Source: Hepsetus odoe (Eukaryota; Chordata; Actinopteri; Characiformes; Hepsetidae). From it: a stretch of 64,000 nt of DNA. Both the position numbers and the translations under genes were made by a program. The stretch is taken from assembly GCA_017165825.1 (NCBI GenBank), contig CM029387.1, positions 2,106,236-2,170,235 of the forward strand, in the 5' to 3' direction. Under the pieces are notes generated by a model, which ran no database searches, was not told where the DNA came from, and was given only the letters and a program-made list of their open reading frames with translations. Below, one piece after another: positions 12,588-23,853 of the stretch. The stretch's first letter is position 1; each line of letters opens with the position of its first letter.

Positions 12588-15500
12588 CTACCCTGCAGAC
12601 TGGGGACCTGTCCAGGGTGTTTCCTCGCCTTTCGCCCTGTGAGCACTGGGATAGGCTCCGACACCCCTTGTGACCTTAATTAGGACAAGCGGCTATGAAA
12701 ATGAGTGAGTAGTTAAAAATATTTTTAAATCAAGCTTTAAATCAGTATAACCAGTGTAGGTTATTTCACTTTGGCCTAATTTTTGATCTCTGCCTAGAAA
12801 GTGAAAGTGACTAACCGTGTCATTGTGAAACAGCACAACAAAACACAACAAAATTCAACCTCTGTGTTTCACTCATACACAAACGTGCAGCTATTGAAAG
12901 CGCCCAGGGAGCAGTGACAGGGACGGTACCTTGCTCAAGGGTACCTCGGGGCAACCTAATGGTGAGGGAATCGAACCCACAATCTTCCAATCTGGGGCAA
13001 CTCCCTAACCACTAGGCCACCGCTGCCCATACGCTGTGGACATATTGCCCCGTTGACTTTTTTCTGACTTTCTTTTTAAAAGTGAAAGTGACTAATTGTC
13101 GTCATAAACCTCCCCATCCACTAGGCCACCACTGCCCCTTTGCTACCTTATTGGACTGGGTTTTGGATGAAACTGTTTTTCTATTCCTCATGAATGAATG
13201 GACGGTTTTGCTCGCGAGTAACAGACAGTAACGATGGTGAGTGGCATACTTATAATGTTGGTCCCATTCTGGTCTCCGACTGAGGTCAGAGAGCAGAAAA
13301 AAAGCTCTGGCAGCCGGAAGTTTCACCTCAGATTCAACCCTGAAACTAAGAGTCTGATTCTCCTCCAAAGTGTATAGCTTTACCTAAGAGGACAAATAAA
13401 CAACCCATTGGATTAAAGAAAAAGTTGATAAATAAGGAGTTATGATATTACTATTACATTTATAATATATAATAACATCTTCATTTGTGTGTATTATCAT
13501 CATCAGAGCTGTTATGATGATGACGATGGTGATGATAATACTAATCATCATCATCAGTAGTAGTGTTATAACTGCTTTTGTCGTCAATAAATTCATTGAG
13601 ACTGATATGTAATTAAAGTACTTGTGTGTGGTGGAACTGCATGTATAATAGCGTCCAGACCCTTTCTTAAGGGGATTAAATACTTTTACATTCTCTTGTC
13701 CTGTCATGACATGATGATCATGAAGAAGCCACACTCACATTGTTCTTCTTGGAGCTGAGGACCCACTTATTTCTGCCTGCCAGCATCTTCAGTGCAAACA
13801 CATTATTGTAGCTCAGATACACCTGCAGGAAATGATTATAGCAGCTAATTCAGTTTATAAGCCTGATAATGATCATAAGGAGTGTCCTTGAAGGTGATCT
13901 TTTTCAGAGAGCGATAACGCTGACTCAGATAAAACGTTGTGCAAGACACATGGTTCATAAAGCATGACTGCATGTGATCAACAGACCCCCATTTATAATT
14001 TGAAGGGGTGAAATGGGATAAAGTACCTGGTTGCTGGGGTCCCAGGGGACAGATAAAGGCACTTCAGTGTGTTTACAGGAGATGATGTATTTTCTGGAGA
14101 TAAAAAAAAAAGATGAAAAAATTAATAAGTGAATAGTGAACTGCTGTCTGAGGAACATTTTTCATAATTATTATTGTTGTTGTAGGTATTATAATCACCA
14201 GCACTGCTAAAACTATAGCAACTACTATTACTAATCACTAAATCACTCTTTTTATCCCTTTATAACTATTATTACTAATAGTAGTAGCAGCAGCAGCAGT
14301 AGTAGTAGCAGTAGTGGCAGTATTAATAGCAGTAGCAGTAGTAGTAGTAGCAGTAGTTGTAGCAGCAGTAGTAATAGTAGTAGTAGTAGTAGTAGTGGTA
14401 GCAGTATTAGTAGTAGTATTAGTAGCAGAGGTAGCAATAGTAGTAGTAGTGGCAGCAGAGGTAGCAGTAGTAGTAGTAGCAGAGCTAGCAATAGTATTAG
14501 TAGAAGTAATAGTAGTATTAGTGGTATCAGTAGCAGCAGAGGTAGCAGTAGTAGTAGTAGCAGCAGCACAGGTAACAGTAGTAGTAGTAGTAGTAGTAGT
14601 AGCAGCAGCAGCAGCAGCAGCGGTAGCAGTAGTAGTAGTAGTAGCAGCACAGGTAACAGTAGTAGTAGTAGTAGTAGTAGTAGCAGCAGCAGCAGCAGCA
14701 GCAGCGGTAGCAGTAGTAGTAGTAGTAGCAGCAGCAGCAGCGGTAGCAGTAGTAGTAGTAGCAGCAGCAGCAGCAGAGGTAGCAGTAGTTGTAGCAGTAG
14801 TGGCAGCAGAGGTAGCAGAGCTAGCAGTAGCAGAGGTAGCAGTAGTAGAAGCAGAGGTAGCAGTAGTAGTAGTAATAGTAGTAGCAGTAGTAGTAGTAGT
14901 ATTAGCAGCAGTAGTAGCTTTTGCCAATATTTATTGTAACCAGTATTTTGTTTCAGAGTTCAAGGTGAAGTAATTAAAAAAAGCAAGGTCAAACAGAGTT
15001 GTGCAATAATTGGCTGTACGTTTCTCTTCAGGATAATGACTACCTGTCCAGTCGAATCTTTTTTCTAGCAATAGCTTCTTGGTACCTTCTCTTTCCATCC
15101 TGTCAATGAGAAAATGATTAGAAAGTAAAACAGGAACGTTTGCATTAGTCTGCAATTTGTGAGTATTTTCTTCATTAAAATTCACAAAGAAATTATTTTA
15201 ACATATAAAAACAACAGTTTAAGTATGCAAGGTATTCAATGGAATGGAGTATAGATAAAAATTTACCTGGGGTTCAGGTTGTATTGGAGGGAGTGGGCGT
15301 GGCCTTCCCTCCTCATCCAGTACCTCAAACATCAGAAAGGCGCTGTTGATGTGTCTGAGTGGCTCCTCCCCCTGATACGCCTCTGCACACACCCCCACCT
15401 CCATACTGTCAAAGTAAAAACAGTGCAGTCGTGATGCTCTCTGCAGGAACCACGGGTGGAAGGGCCGCGGCATCTTTAATTCATTCCTCACCTGTTCTTG

Positions 15501-18500
15501 AAGGTGTTGTTGACGATGGCTTTTAGGATGAGGCGATCTCCGACCTGTGAGGGTCCTCTGAAGTGGAACATGTCGATGGTCCTCAGGGTGGGATGAGCGT
15601 TGCACAAACGGCTGGGTGAAAGAGAAAGGCTCAAAATGTAACTTCCATGTCATTTAAAATAAATTTTTTGTGAGACCCATGCCCCCTAGTGGACAGTTAT
15701 GCTACTGCTAGGAGCCCATATTAAAGACAATTAACCAAAAACATGAAATATAATAAATCATTTTGTTGTATTATTTGCAAAAATGGACAGATATGAATGG
15801 CAGCCAATCGTAGCATAGCAAGAGGACTAAACATAAGTCAGAATCTCTATTCAATTAAACCAGACTTCCATCAGCTACCAAACATCTACAGCTTTCGGGC
15901 CCTTAATGAACCACATGAGCAAAATACACACATTTTCTAATGTTCATTTCAGCAACAAGTTTAAACAAATGTGTCATATGTTGAAATTTGCTTTTTTTGC
16001 TGACCTAATTTATTAATTGGAGCTCCAGGACTAACTAAAACTTTGGAAAATGTTCCCAATTTCTGATCTCCGGATTTGTCACAATCTTGACTGTAAGTAA
16101 CATTAAGCTCCTGATTGTTTACAGCTTTTTTAGCTTTGTTTTGCACTGGAAACAGAGTAAAGTTCAAACCTTGACCTCTGATTCATTTAAGGGAGGCTTA
16201 CGTGGGTAAATATTAACTAAAGGCGTTAAACTGATCCGTACTGATTTGGAAATGACAAACGCTTACAATGTATTCAAACATAACAATTTCTGCTTACATT
16301 TCCTACTGTGCAAATAGTTTCTTCCAATCACATTCTGTGTATTTTAGGCCAATCACAGCCTAAAAGTAATAATAATGTTGTTTAAAAAGCCTGAGAGTAC
16401 ATCACTGCCCTGGACCTATCAGTGTCTCCTTGTGCTTCTTGATGTGTGATGTTGGTAGGATGTTACCTGGCGGCGATTGTGGCTACGTTCTCCATCCAGG
16501 CCATGATCTGACCCCCGAACGTGTTGACCTGGTGGTTGGCGTGAGGGGGCAGAACCAGCTCCACACTCTCCACTCGAGTTCTCTCAGCTGGCATTTTCTT
16601 CTCTTCGTCCTGGCCCTCTGCGGACAACGGGACACACGTGAGTGATGGGATATGACCACCTTTCTGCTTCGTCTTCTAATCAAGTCAGTTTTATTTCTAT
16701 GGTGCTTCTTGCAACTGTCGTTGTCGAAGCAGATTTACAAAATGGTCCCTGGTGAGAGACAGAGGCAAAGCTGCCTAAAACTGGAAGAAGTAATCTCGAG
16801 AGGAATCAAGACCTGTCTCCCACTGATCGAAACCAGATAAACAACAAGAAAATTGTCAATTTTTTTTATATGAAACATAAACATATATGACAATATAGGT
16901 TTAAGGTTACAAACATCAGCTTCCCTCTGCAACTTAGCTCCCCCTAGTGGAGAATCTTCTGACTGCTTAATGTGAGGGAGTGGAAGTGGAAGTTTCCCAT
17001 GCCCTGCAAACTGTGCAAAAGTCATGAGCCACCCATTTCTTTATAGTTCTCCTTGTTGTACTATTAGCTGTTAAACTGTCTTATCTTTGCATATTTATTA
17101 GACTGAATGAAAGAAATGGGAACAAAGTGACTATAAAGTGACAGTAAACTAATCAGCTGATCATCTGGAATCATCTGCTCCTGTTTCTTCACTGCTTCAT
17201 GTCTTAAGTTAGACGCTTTGTTCTGCTTGAAGGTTCAGACGTAGATCACTGTGTGGATTATTCAACACAAAACTATCAAACTGCTCAGGTACAGAGACTG
17301 GACTGAAAATGAGAGACAACAACACTGTCCTTCAGGTAGATCTGGAGAACTGCTCCTCAAAAGGACATAAAAAAAAAATAGAAGAAATTCTTTCGCACAG
17401 TGCTGTTCATTCACATATTCCCACACAAACACACAATACCTTATGGTCTACTGCTAATCTCACATCAACACCTCCAGTTCAGAAGGAAATTAAAGTGTCT
17501 GGAGCAGATTCTGTCTCTGCCACAACATTTAGTTTCATATCGTAAGACTCATTCATGTAACTCCACCATCTCAGGGGAAGTGAAAGTACCTCTTACCACA
17601 TACTTCCTCACTGATGCTGCTTTGGAAGGTGGTGCTACTCAGCAAATCTTTCATGATGTCGACATGAAGTAGCCTCAGCCTGCGTCTCTCTGCCGCCACA
17701 CTGTACTCCACCCGCTCTCTGTGGGTTTGGGGGACTAATTGCTTCAAATGGACCTGCAAGGACATGCTTAGTCTATAATCAATAGGCTAAAAATATTAAT
17801 CCACAGTGAAATCAAAAGGGCCTATAATATATACTGTAAATAAGCAGTCGCAGCTTTAAATCTGTATTTACTTGATCAGTAAACACCATTTACAATTACG
17901 GAATTTAGCAGATGCTCTTATCCAGAGCGACTGCCATGTCCTAATTACAGGGACAGTCCCCCCTGGAGCAATTCAGGAGTTAAGGGTCTTGCTCAGGGTA
18001 GTGCCAGAGGTGGGATTCGAACCTGGGACCTCTTGATCCATAGGTCCATAGGCAAGTACCCTACCACTAGACCACCCGCCTCACCATCAGAATGTAAAGG
18101 TACTTATGGGCAACCTAGTGGTCTGAGATCTGAACCCACGAGCTTCCAACTCCCTAACCACTAGGCCACTAACCACTGCTGCACCTTTACATCTTAAAGC
18201 AGATGTAAAACAGACAGCCAGTCTGAGGCAGTAAACCTCAGAAAAGGTGCAGGATGGAAAGTGCAACCCTTAAAGCAAAGCCTTCCAATGGCTCCGTTAT
18301 GCTCTGGGAGGCCACTTCCTGGATGATTTGGCCACATCTGGGGTTAAAATCATTATTTATTCTGTCTATTTATTCAGCGCTAATCATCAAAGCACCAAAA
18401 CAAGGAACATATAGAAGAACATCATTCCATGCTTCCAGTACCGTTCCAGAGATACAGGGGCATGCTGTAGCTGTCTGTTCCTAGTGGCCCAACATCACTT

Positions 18501-21500
18501 TTTGTTACCATTTCCTTTCAATTTGTATCCATTTATGAACATCTGGAGTTGTGCTGGAATTGTGGATGCTTCTTCCGCATGAACATTAGAAAGACTCTGT
18601 CAGCTCTCACCTTTTCCGCCCCGGAGCTCCTGGCTACGAATGTGGCAAAGGCCTGGCAAACCTTCCAATGACTGTTGCTGTACAAATCCTCACAGCTCAC
18701 CACGATCCCCACCTACACAGGTGACAGGATGGCAGAAACACAGAGACTTTTATTGACTCGACTGATTCGTTTTCAATAAGCAGGAAAGTAATCAGTGATT
18801 TATCCTGATATCACTTTTATTAGAGAAATAACACTTTCAAAATGTTACAAATGTATAAACAGCACAAACACGTGAGAGATACTGCACTACAGACAAACAT
18901 ATCATTCGTGAGCGAACCTACAGCTATTGGTCAGTATTTTTATTTAACTTTATGACATAATGAAATTATGTATTTTTCATTTTACCTCCATGCTTGAGTT
19001 AAAAGCCCTGTTAACTTTAGCCTTGATGTTGACCACTTGTCCAACACTGGAAAGAAATAGATGCAAAAATAGAAATCAGTTTTTAATGTGAATAAACATA
19101 TTGTTGCTGTCATGAAAACCACCATCCATTCAACCATCCCTCCATCTATCCGTCCATCCAGCATTGGAAAAAAAAAAAGGTGCAGAAACAGAAATCACAT
19201 TTTAATGTAAAAGAAGGTATTGCTGCTTTTGTGAAAACATCCATCCATCCATCCAGCTTGGAAAGAAAAAGGTACAGAAACAGAAATCACTTTTTAATGT
19301 AAATGAAGGTATTGTTGCTGTCTCCATCCATCCACTTGTCCAACATTGAAAAAGGTGCAGAAATCACTTTTACTGAATGTAAATCAGTGTCATGTTGCTG
19401 TGCAAAAAAACATCTATCCTTCCATTCATCTATCATCCATCCATCACATCACATTATCTGAGCTACTTATTCAAATAAGGTTTAGAAGGGTGGGCTGAAA
19501 CCATGAGAACATGCACACTCCACATAGGAAGAACCCAGACTAGGGATCAAACACGAGCACCAAGGAATTTCTCCGAGAAGAACCTTCCCTATTCAGCTGC
19601 ACTCTTACGCCTGTTTACACTTTCTTCTCTTCATCTTCTTCTTCTTCTTCAAAAAAGAAAGAAAACCTTTGGGCACTTAACTTTTAGCGTTAGTACCTAC
19701 CAGTCACAGGGTTAAGTAAGCTGAAAGAGTTCACTAGAAGCATGTCACTTCAGCAGGTCACTAGAACGAAAATAGGATGTGGAGATAAAGCTCTGAGTCG
19801 CTCTGGATTAGAGCGTCTGCTAAACGCTGCAAATGTAAACACAGAATCTTCTCGCAGTGAGACGGCGCCTCTAAACGTATAAAGATTTACGTCTCAGTGA
19901 TTCTGGAGGATGCCAACTGCTCACTTCATCACAAAACATCCACACAATGTGAAGAGGAAGTAATGTAGAAACATGAAATCATAATTGGAGATGTGTGTTT
20001 TTTTACAGCGGCGATAAATGCCATAAGACACACATCATAAGCAACATCATGGTCTCTAATCCTCGATACACCATGGCTTCGTTTCTGCACACAGACTCCA
20101 GGTGTAGTGTGTTTTTACCCAATGGTGCGCTCGAAGTGGATGTCGTCCACGGAGGCCGTGATGCAGGGGTGTCCAGCGTGTCTTTCGGCTGCAGGGAGAA
20201 AGGGATCAAGTGAGAAGTCCTGTTTCAGCTTCAAAGAGATCTGGGTCATATTTGAAAGTGAAAGTGACAACCTTGTCATTGCAAGGTCACAGCACAGCAC
20301 ACAGTGAACCCCAATGAAATTGGACCTCTGCATTTAACCCATGCACAAAAACACTGCAGCAGTGGGCAGCTATGAAAGCGCCTGGGGAGCAGTGATGGGG
20401 ACGGTACCTTGCTCAAGGGTACCTCAGAGCAACCTACTGGTAAGGAACCCCCAATCTTCCGATCCTGTGGCCAACTAGGTTCTTTGCATCATGCCATTGA
20501 AGAACCACGTAAAGGTTTTTCAAAATGTACTTTTTTAATGACACTTTTAATGAGTGTGCTGAACATTTTTAAGTTAACAATTTAGGGAAAATAAATTATT
20601 GCATTTTTTCCCAACGAGTACTTTGACTGCAATTTAAATGCAATTATTTATTTACTTATTTTTGGCCCAAAAAGCCTACTTTTTTCCAGGCTTGATTGAA
20701 GAGCGCAATTCATGAGCTTTCTTTTATGAAAGTGAAGTGAAAGTGACCATTTTTTGTCATTGTGAAACAGCCTTCAGTGAACCACAACCAAATACATCCT
20801 CTGCTTTTCACACCATCCAAATGGGGCCAGCCAGATCCAGCACCCCGGAGCAGTGATGGGGACGCTACCTTGCTCCAGGGTACCTCAGGGCAACCTCTGG
20901 GGATCAAACCCACAACCTTCCAATCCTGGGACCTGGCCCCTAAATACTAGGCCACCGCTGCCCATAAAGACGTTTGGTTTATTAGTACTGATGGCCCCCA
21001 GTCAGAACCAGTACTGGTTTTAATATTTATAATGTATTCATAATTAAAGGAAGTAATTAAACTGCAGCCCCTGTGAATTGAATATTGCACTCTTTTTAAA
21101 TTAAAACAATTAATTGGCTGACTGTAAGCTTGGGAAGTTAAATCTGCTGATCATTCGATGGCTTTTGTAGATGGTTTTATATATTTAACTCTTCGCAGCA
21201 CTGCTCATTAACCACGTGCGTCACTTTTTTTAGATTAAATCATGAGCCTTTCTAAACAATAATGAGCTCACAGGGGAAAATGGGACAAGATGGCCACTTT
21301 TTTGAACAGATATTAAGTTTAAACGAGACAAACATCCACATAATCCAAAAATAATCATGCTGATCTCTTACTATATCCCATCTCATAAGAGAGTGCACAG
21401 AAATGAATATTTATTATGCTGCAAAGCCTTTTGTAAGCGCAATGTGAAGCACGAAAATTGTAACAAATTGAGTATAAAGGGATTTGATTTAATTTAGCAC

Positions 21501-22018
21501 TTTAACATAAGCAATGGGTGGTGGTGGTCTAGTGGTGGTACTTGCCTACGGACCTCTGGATCAAGAGGTCCCAGGTTTGAATCCCACCTCTAGCACTACC
21601 ACCACTGGGTCCCTGAGCAAGACCCTGAACCCTGAGAGTCTCCAGGGGGACTGTCCCTGTAATTAGGACATGGAAGTCGCTCTGGATAAGAGAGTCTGCT
21701 AAATGGCGTGAATGTAAATGTAATACATTTTTTACAATACAATTTCTAATTCTGATTCTTTATGGTTCCTTATAAGGTTCCTTAGTGCTTTTTGCAGGTA
21801 CTTCACAGAAGCTCTTTCATGCACATCTGATTCTCACCCGAGAGGCAGGCGGTAGAGTCCATCCATTTGAGCAGCTGACCCACGCTCAGCTCTTTGCGGT
21901 GGTTGGCGTGGCAGGGCAACACAATCTGGCTCATCTTCACCTCCGTGGGGTTACGATAGGCGCACCCGTCCTCCATGACCAAGTCTGGATCGCCATGCTG
22001 TCTGCTCTCTGACGCCAT
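11343..22018 (-). CDS. acot11: acot11, acyl-CoA thioesterase 11 (THEM1/BFIT, START domain)
   Basis: Fifteen coding exons, in minus order: 22018-21838, 20188-20119, 19046-18986, 18712-18611, 17753-17597, 16617-16467, 15611-15492, 15405-15267, 15099-15044, 14093-14027, 13822-13739, 13383-13250, 12156-12025, 11938-11812, 11501-11343. All join in frame to 579 aa with GT-AG ends. Hotdog domain 1 covers about residues 18-135 (NPTEVKMSQIVLPCHANH, SVGQLLKWMD), hotdog 2 about 195-322 (LVLPPHANHQ, TFGGQIMAWMENVA, HFRGPSQVGDRL). A linker with RKYIISCKHTEVPLSVPWD leads to the START domain, about 370-575 (FFLLSDLSRRPEWDQHY, QDFILLASRRAPCDSG, AGLSSSFYSTF). The family hydrolyses long-chain fatty acyl-CoAs; START binds lipid and tunes activity. 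The start ATG lies in a good context (GTCGCCATGG). Divergent from ssbp3 and convergent with fam151a, as in human. Confidence 0.96.
12370..12710 (+). mobile_element. HE1-like (V-SINE type) SINE with internal TG expansion
   Basis: GGGGCAGTGGCACAGTGGGTAGC head, GTCCTCTCTGTGTGGAGT and ATGTTCTCCCCATGTCTG body, CTGGAGATGCAAAATTGCCC, then a (TG)n run at 12537-12585, and the 3' part CTGGGATAGGCTCCGACACC and TAATTAGGACAAGCGGCTATG. Fish HE1 elements carry a short TG stretch at this place; here it has expanded. Lies in acot11 intron 12. Confidence 0.85.
12799..13028 (-). mobile_element. SINE family A, near full length
   Basis: Reads on minus from GGGCAGCGGTGGCCTAGTGG through the CCTTGAGCAAGGTACC block to CAATGACACGGTTAGTC and the CACTTTCACTTTC end. 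Lies in acot11 intron 12. Confidence 0.85.
13079..13139 (-). mobile_element. SINE family A, head-and-tail remnant
   Basis: GGGGCAGTGGTGGCCTAGTGG on minus is joined almost directly to AGTCACTTTCACTTT; the body is deleted. It sits about 110 bases from acot11 exon 12. Confidence 0.7.
14277..14922. repeat. Long AGT/AGC trinucleotide tract in acot11 intron 9
   Basis: About 640 bases of almost pure three-base units, mixing AGT, AGC, AGG and AAT, with the blocks AGTAGTAGT and AGCAGCAGC recurring. Within it, a block of roughly 70 bases (ACAGGTAACAGTAGT followed by AGC runs) is duplicated at about 14566 and 14647. On the acot11 sense strand it reads CTA/CTG. The open frames across it are artefacts of base composition. 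Confidence 0.95.
15612..16466. other. acot11 intron 6
   Basis: AT-rich intron sequence between exons 6 and 7. No repeat family, RNA or conserved-looking block recognised. Confidence 0.5.
17009..17402 (+). mobile_element. MITE family C copy (CTGTGCAAAAG ends)
   Basis: Starts with ACTGTGCAAAAGTCATGAGC and ends near TTCTTTCGCACAGTGCT. Between them are the family landmarks ATCATCTGGAATCATCTGC, TTCTTCACTGCTTCATGTC, GAGACAACAACACTGTCC and TCTGGAGAACTGCTCCTC. Lies in acot11 intron 5. Confidence 0.7.
17890..18083 (-). mobile_element. SINE family B copy
   Basis: Complement of the family B pattern: TTTAGCAGATGCTCTTATCC tail, GGGACAGTCCCCCCTGGAG body, and GATTCGAACC B box with CTAGACCACC head. Lies in acot11 intron 4. 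Confidence 0.85.
18108..18186 (-). mobile_element. SINE family A fragment
   Basis: Only the 5' half remains: GGGCAACCTAGTGG through ACTCCCTAACCACTAGGCC. It lies next to the preceding SINE B copy. Confidence 0.6.
19034..19440. repeat. Minisatellite overlapping the acot11 exon 3 acceptor
   Basis: About four degenerate units of 80-125 bases, each with GGTGCAGAAACAGAAATCAC, TTTTAATGTAAA, a GTATTGCTGCT-like core and a CATCCATCCATC stretch. The first unit begins at the exon 3 acceptor (19046/19047). The last carries a copy of the exon start, CCACTTGTCCAACATTG at 19332-19348, against CCACTTGTCCAACACTG at 19033-19049. Confidence 0.8.
19440..19575 (-). mobile_element. Decayed HE1-like SINE fragment
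   Basis: CATGAGAACATGCACACTCC, AGAACCCAG and GGGATCAAACACGAGCACC match the complement of the HE1-type middle and B-box region. Confidence 0.55.
19793..19840 (+). mobile_element. SINE B / L2 tail remnant
   Basis: GTCGCTCTGGATTAGAGCG followed by TCTGCTAAACGCTGCAAATG, the 3' tail of family B without its body. Confidence 0.65.
20254..20480 (-). mobile_element. SINE family A copy
   Basis: TGAAAGTGAAAGTGACAACC at the 3' end, GACCTCTGCATTTAACCC, TACCTTGCTCAAGGGTACC, then a head cut short after CAACTAGG. Lies in acot11 intron 1, close to exon 2. Confidence 0.85.
20727..20964 (-). mobile_element. SINE family A copy
   Basis: AAGTGAAGTGAAAGTGACC at the 3' end through CTACCTTGCTCCAGGGTACC to CTAGGCCACCGCTGCCC. 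Nearly complete, moderately diverged. Confidence 0.85.
21513..21725 (+). mobile_element. SINE family B copy
   Basis: GTGGTGGTCTAGTGGTGG head, GGTTTGAATCCCACCTCTAG B-box region, CCAGGGGGACTGTCCCTGTA, and the tail GTCGCTCTGGATAAGAGAG with CTGCTAAATGGCGTGAATG. Confidence 0.9.
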
Positions 22019-22209
22019 GGCGACAAAAGAACAGGTCCCACCTCACTGGAGACAAAATATTGGAAAAATGACAAAAGAAAAACCTTTTGAGTGAAGAAAG
22101 ATTATCGCAAATGCTACTTATTATGATACAGTTAACCAATTAACCTCCGTCCCTGCTCTGTGTATGAAACAACTGAACAGGCCAAGCTGAACAGTGACCT
22201 CTGTGTTTA

Positions 22210-22436
22210 GATCCAACGAAAAACTCACAGGTTTGATAACCTGGAGACCAACTCCAGAGGAGAGATGCGGAGTATATCAGGAGAAGGATGTTGAGGTCAA
22301 GGAGAAGAGGAGAACAGGAAGGCCGAAGAGGAGGTTTATGGATGTGGTGAGAAAGGAGATCGGCGTGAAAGAGGAAGATGCCCAGGACAGGAAGACATGG
22401 AGATGGAGCAGAAAAAGAAGAAGAGTGTGATACACA
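22210..22436 (+). mobile_element. RTE-clade LINE 3' ORF end, fragment
   Basis: An open stretch encodes EKRRTGRPKRRFMDVVRKEI followed by GVKEEDAQDRKTWRW, the usual C-terminal end of an RTE-type ORF2 (GRPKKRW..D, then A.DR..W). No upstream domains are present. Lies upstream of the acot11 coding start, in the 5' intron. Confidence 0.75.
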
Positions 22437-22797
22437 ACTTTGCATCTGAAGGACCCACCTTAACCCTGTTTGTATGCGAGTTATGGAACACTGAGTTCTG
22501 CATACTTCATAAATGCTTCTATACATTAATGAGAGTTTGTGCACTCATATCCTGCACCCAGGGATAAAAACATTCTGACTGTGGCGTCTGAGAGCAAGTT
22601 TAATCAGAGAAGGTGTTTACTAAACCGTCTGTCTCTCTGTCTCAGCACAGAGATCGGTTGCTTTTCAATGTAAATATTTGTAGGAGAGATTTCAGAAGTG
22701 CCCAAATCTGTAAAAGAAGAAGGGTTAATCATGAGAGAATGTGAACATGGCTCGGGAAACGAGAGCAACCCGCATGTTTCTGCATGTTGCTGCACTA

Positions 22798-23579
22798 CTA
22801 TCTCTCTCTCTCTATGTGTGTGTGTCTCTCTCTCTATTTCTGCCTTTCTCTCTGTGTGCCTCTCTGTGTGTTAGTGTGTGTGTGTCTGTCTCTCTTTCTC
22901 TCTGTGTGTTAGTGTGTGTGTGTCTGTCTCTCTTTCTCTGTTAGTGTGTGTGTGTCTGTCTCTCTTTCTGTTAGTGTGTGTGTCTGTCTCTTTCTCTGTT
23001 AGTGTGTGTATCTGTCTCTTTCTCTGTTAGTGTGTGTGTCTGTCTCTTTCTCTGTTAGTGTGTGTGTCTGTCTCTCTTTCTCTGTTAGTGTGTGTCTGTC
23101 TCTCTGTCTTTTTCTCTCTGTGTGCCTCTCTTTCTCTCTGTGTGTATATATGTCTCTCTCGCTCTCTGTTTGTGTACGTCTCTCACTCTCTCTATTTGTG
23201 TGTGTGTCTCTCTCTCTGTGTCTGTGTGTGTGTCTCGGTCTGTGTTTGTGTCTCTGTCTGTCTCTCTCTCAGTTTGTGTGTCTGTGTTTGTCTCTGTCTG
23301 TGTGTCTCTCTCTGTGTGTGTGTGTCTGTCTCTCTCTGTCTCCCTCTCTGTCTGTGTTTGTTTTTGTGTGTGTGTGTGTCTCCCTCTCTCTCTGTCTGTG
23401 TGTCTCTGTGTGTATGTGTGTGTGTGTCTCCCTCTCTCTCTCTGGCTGTGTGTTTGTATGTCTCTGTGTCTCTCTCTGTCTCCCCCTCTCGCTCCCTCTC
23501 TCTGGCTGTGTGTGTGTCTCTCTCTCTCTCTCTCTGGCTGTGTGTGTGTCTCTCTGTCTCCCTCTCTCTGGCTGTGTGT

Positions 23580-23615
<36 letters not shown>

Positions 23616-23710
23616 CTGTGTGTGTGTCTCTCTCTGTCTCCCTCTCGCTCTCTGGCTGTGTTTGTGTGTGTCTGTCTCTCCCTCTCCCTGGCTGTGTGTG
23701 TGTGTGTGTG

Positions 23711-23741
<31 letters not shown>

Positions 23742-23745
23742 GTTG
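22798..23745. repeat. Long CT/GT dinucleotide tract
   Basis: About 950 bases of alternating TCTCTC and TGTGTG blocks. The front half has repeated units such as GTTAGTGTGTGTGTCTGTCTC; the back half has units such as TCTGGCTGTGTGTGTGTCTC. Open frames on both strands across it are not genes. Confidence 0.95.
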
Positions 23746-23853
23746 AGTAACTGACTGTAAGCCAACTTTTGCAGCCACTCCTCACTGACACGTGGGGTGA
23801 GCCAGTACACACTTCCTGGGACACTAAAGTTACTTTTTTCCCCTTTTTTTTCC

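Noticed and set aside
14238..14973. Long open frames (up to about 229 codons) of only Thr/Ala/Ser or Val/Ala on both strands
   Set aside because: They are produced by the AGT/AGC triplet tract, which has few stops in any frame; they lie wholly in an acot11 intron.
22210..22436. Novel basic protein with GRPKRRF (AT-hook-like) motif
   Set aside because: The GRPK..F.DVV and A.DR..W pattern is the usual end of RTE LINE ORF2.
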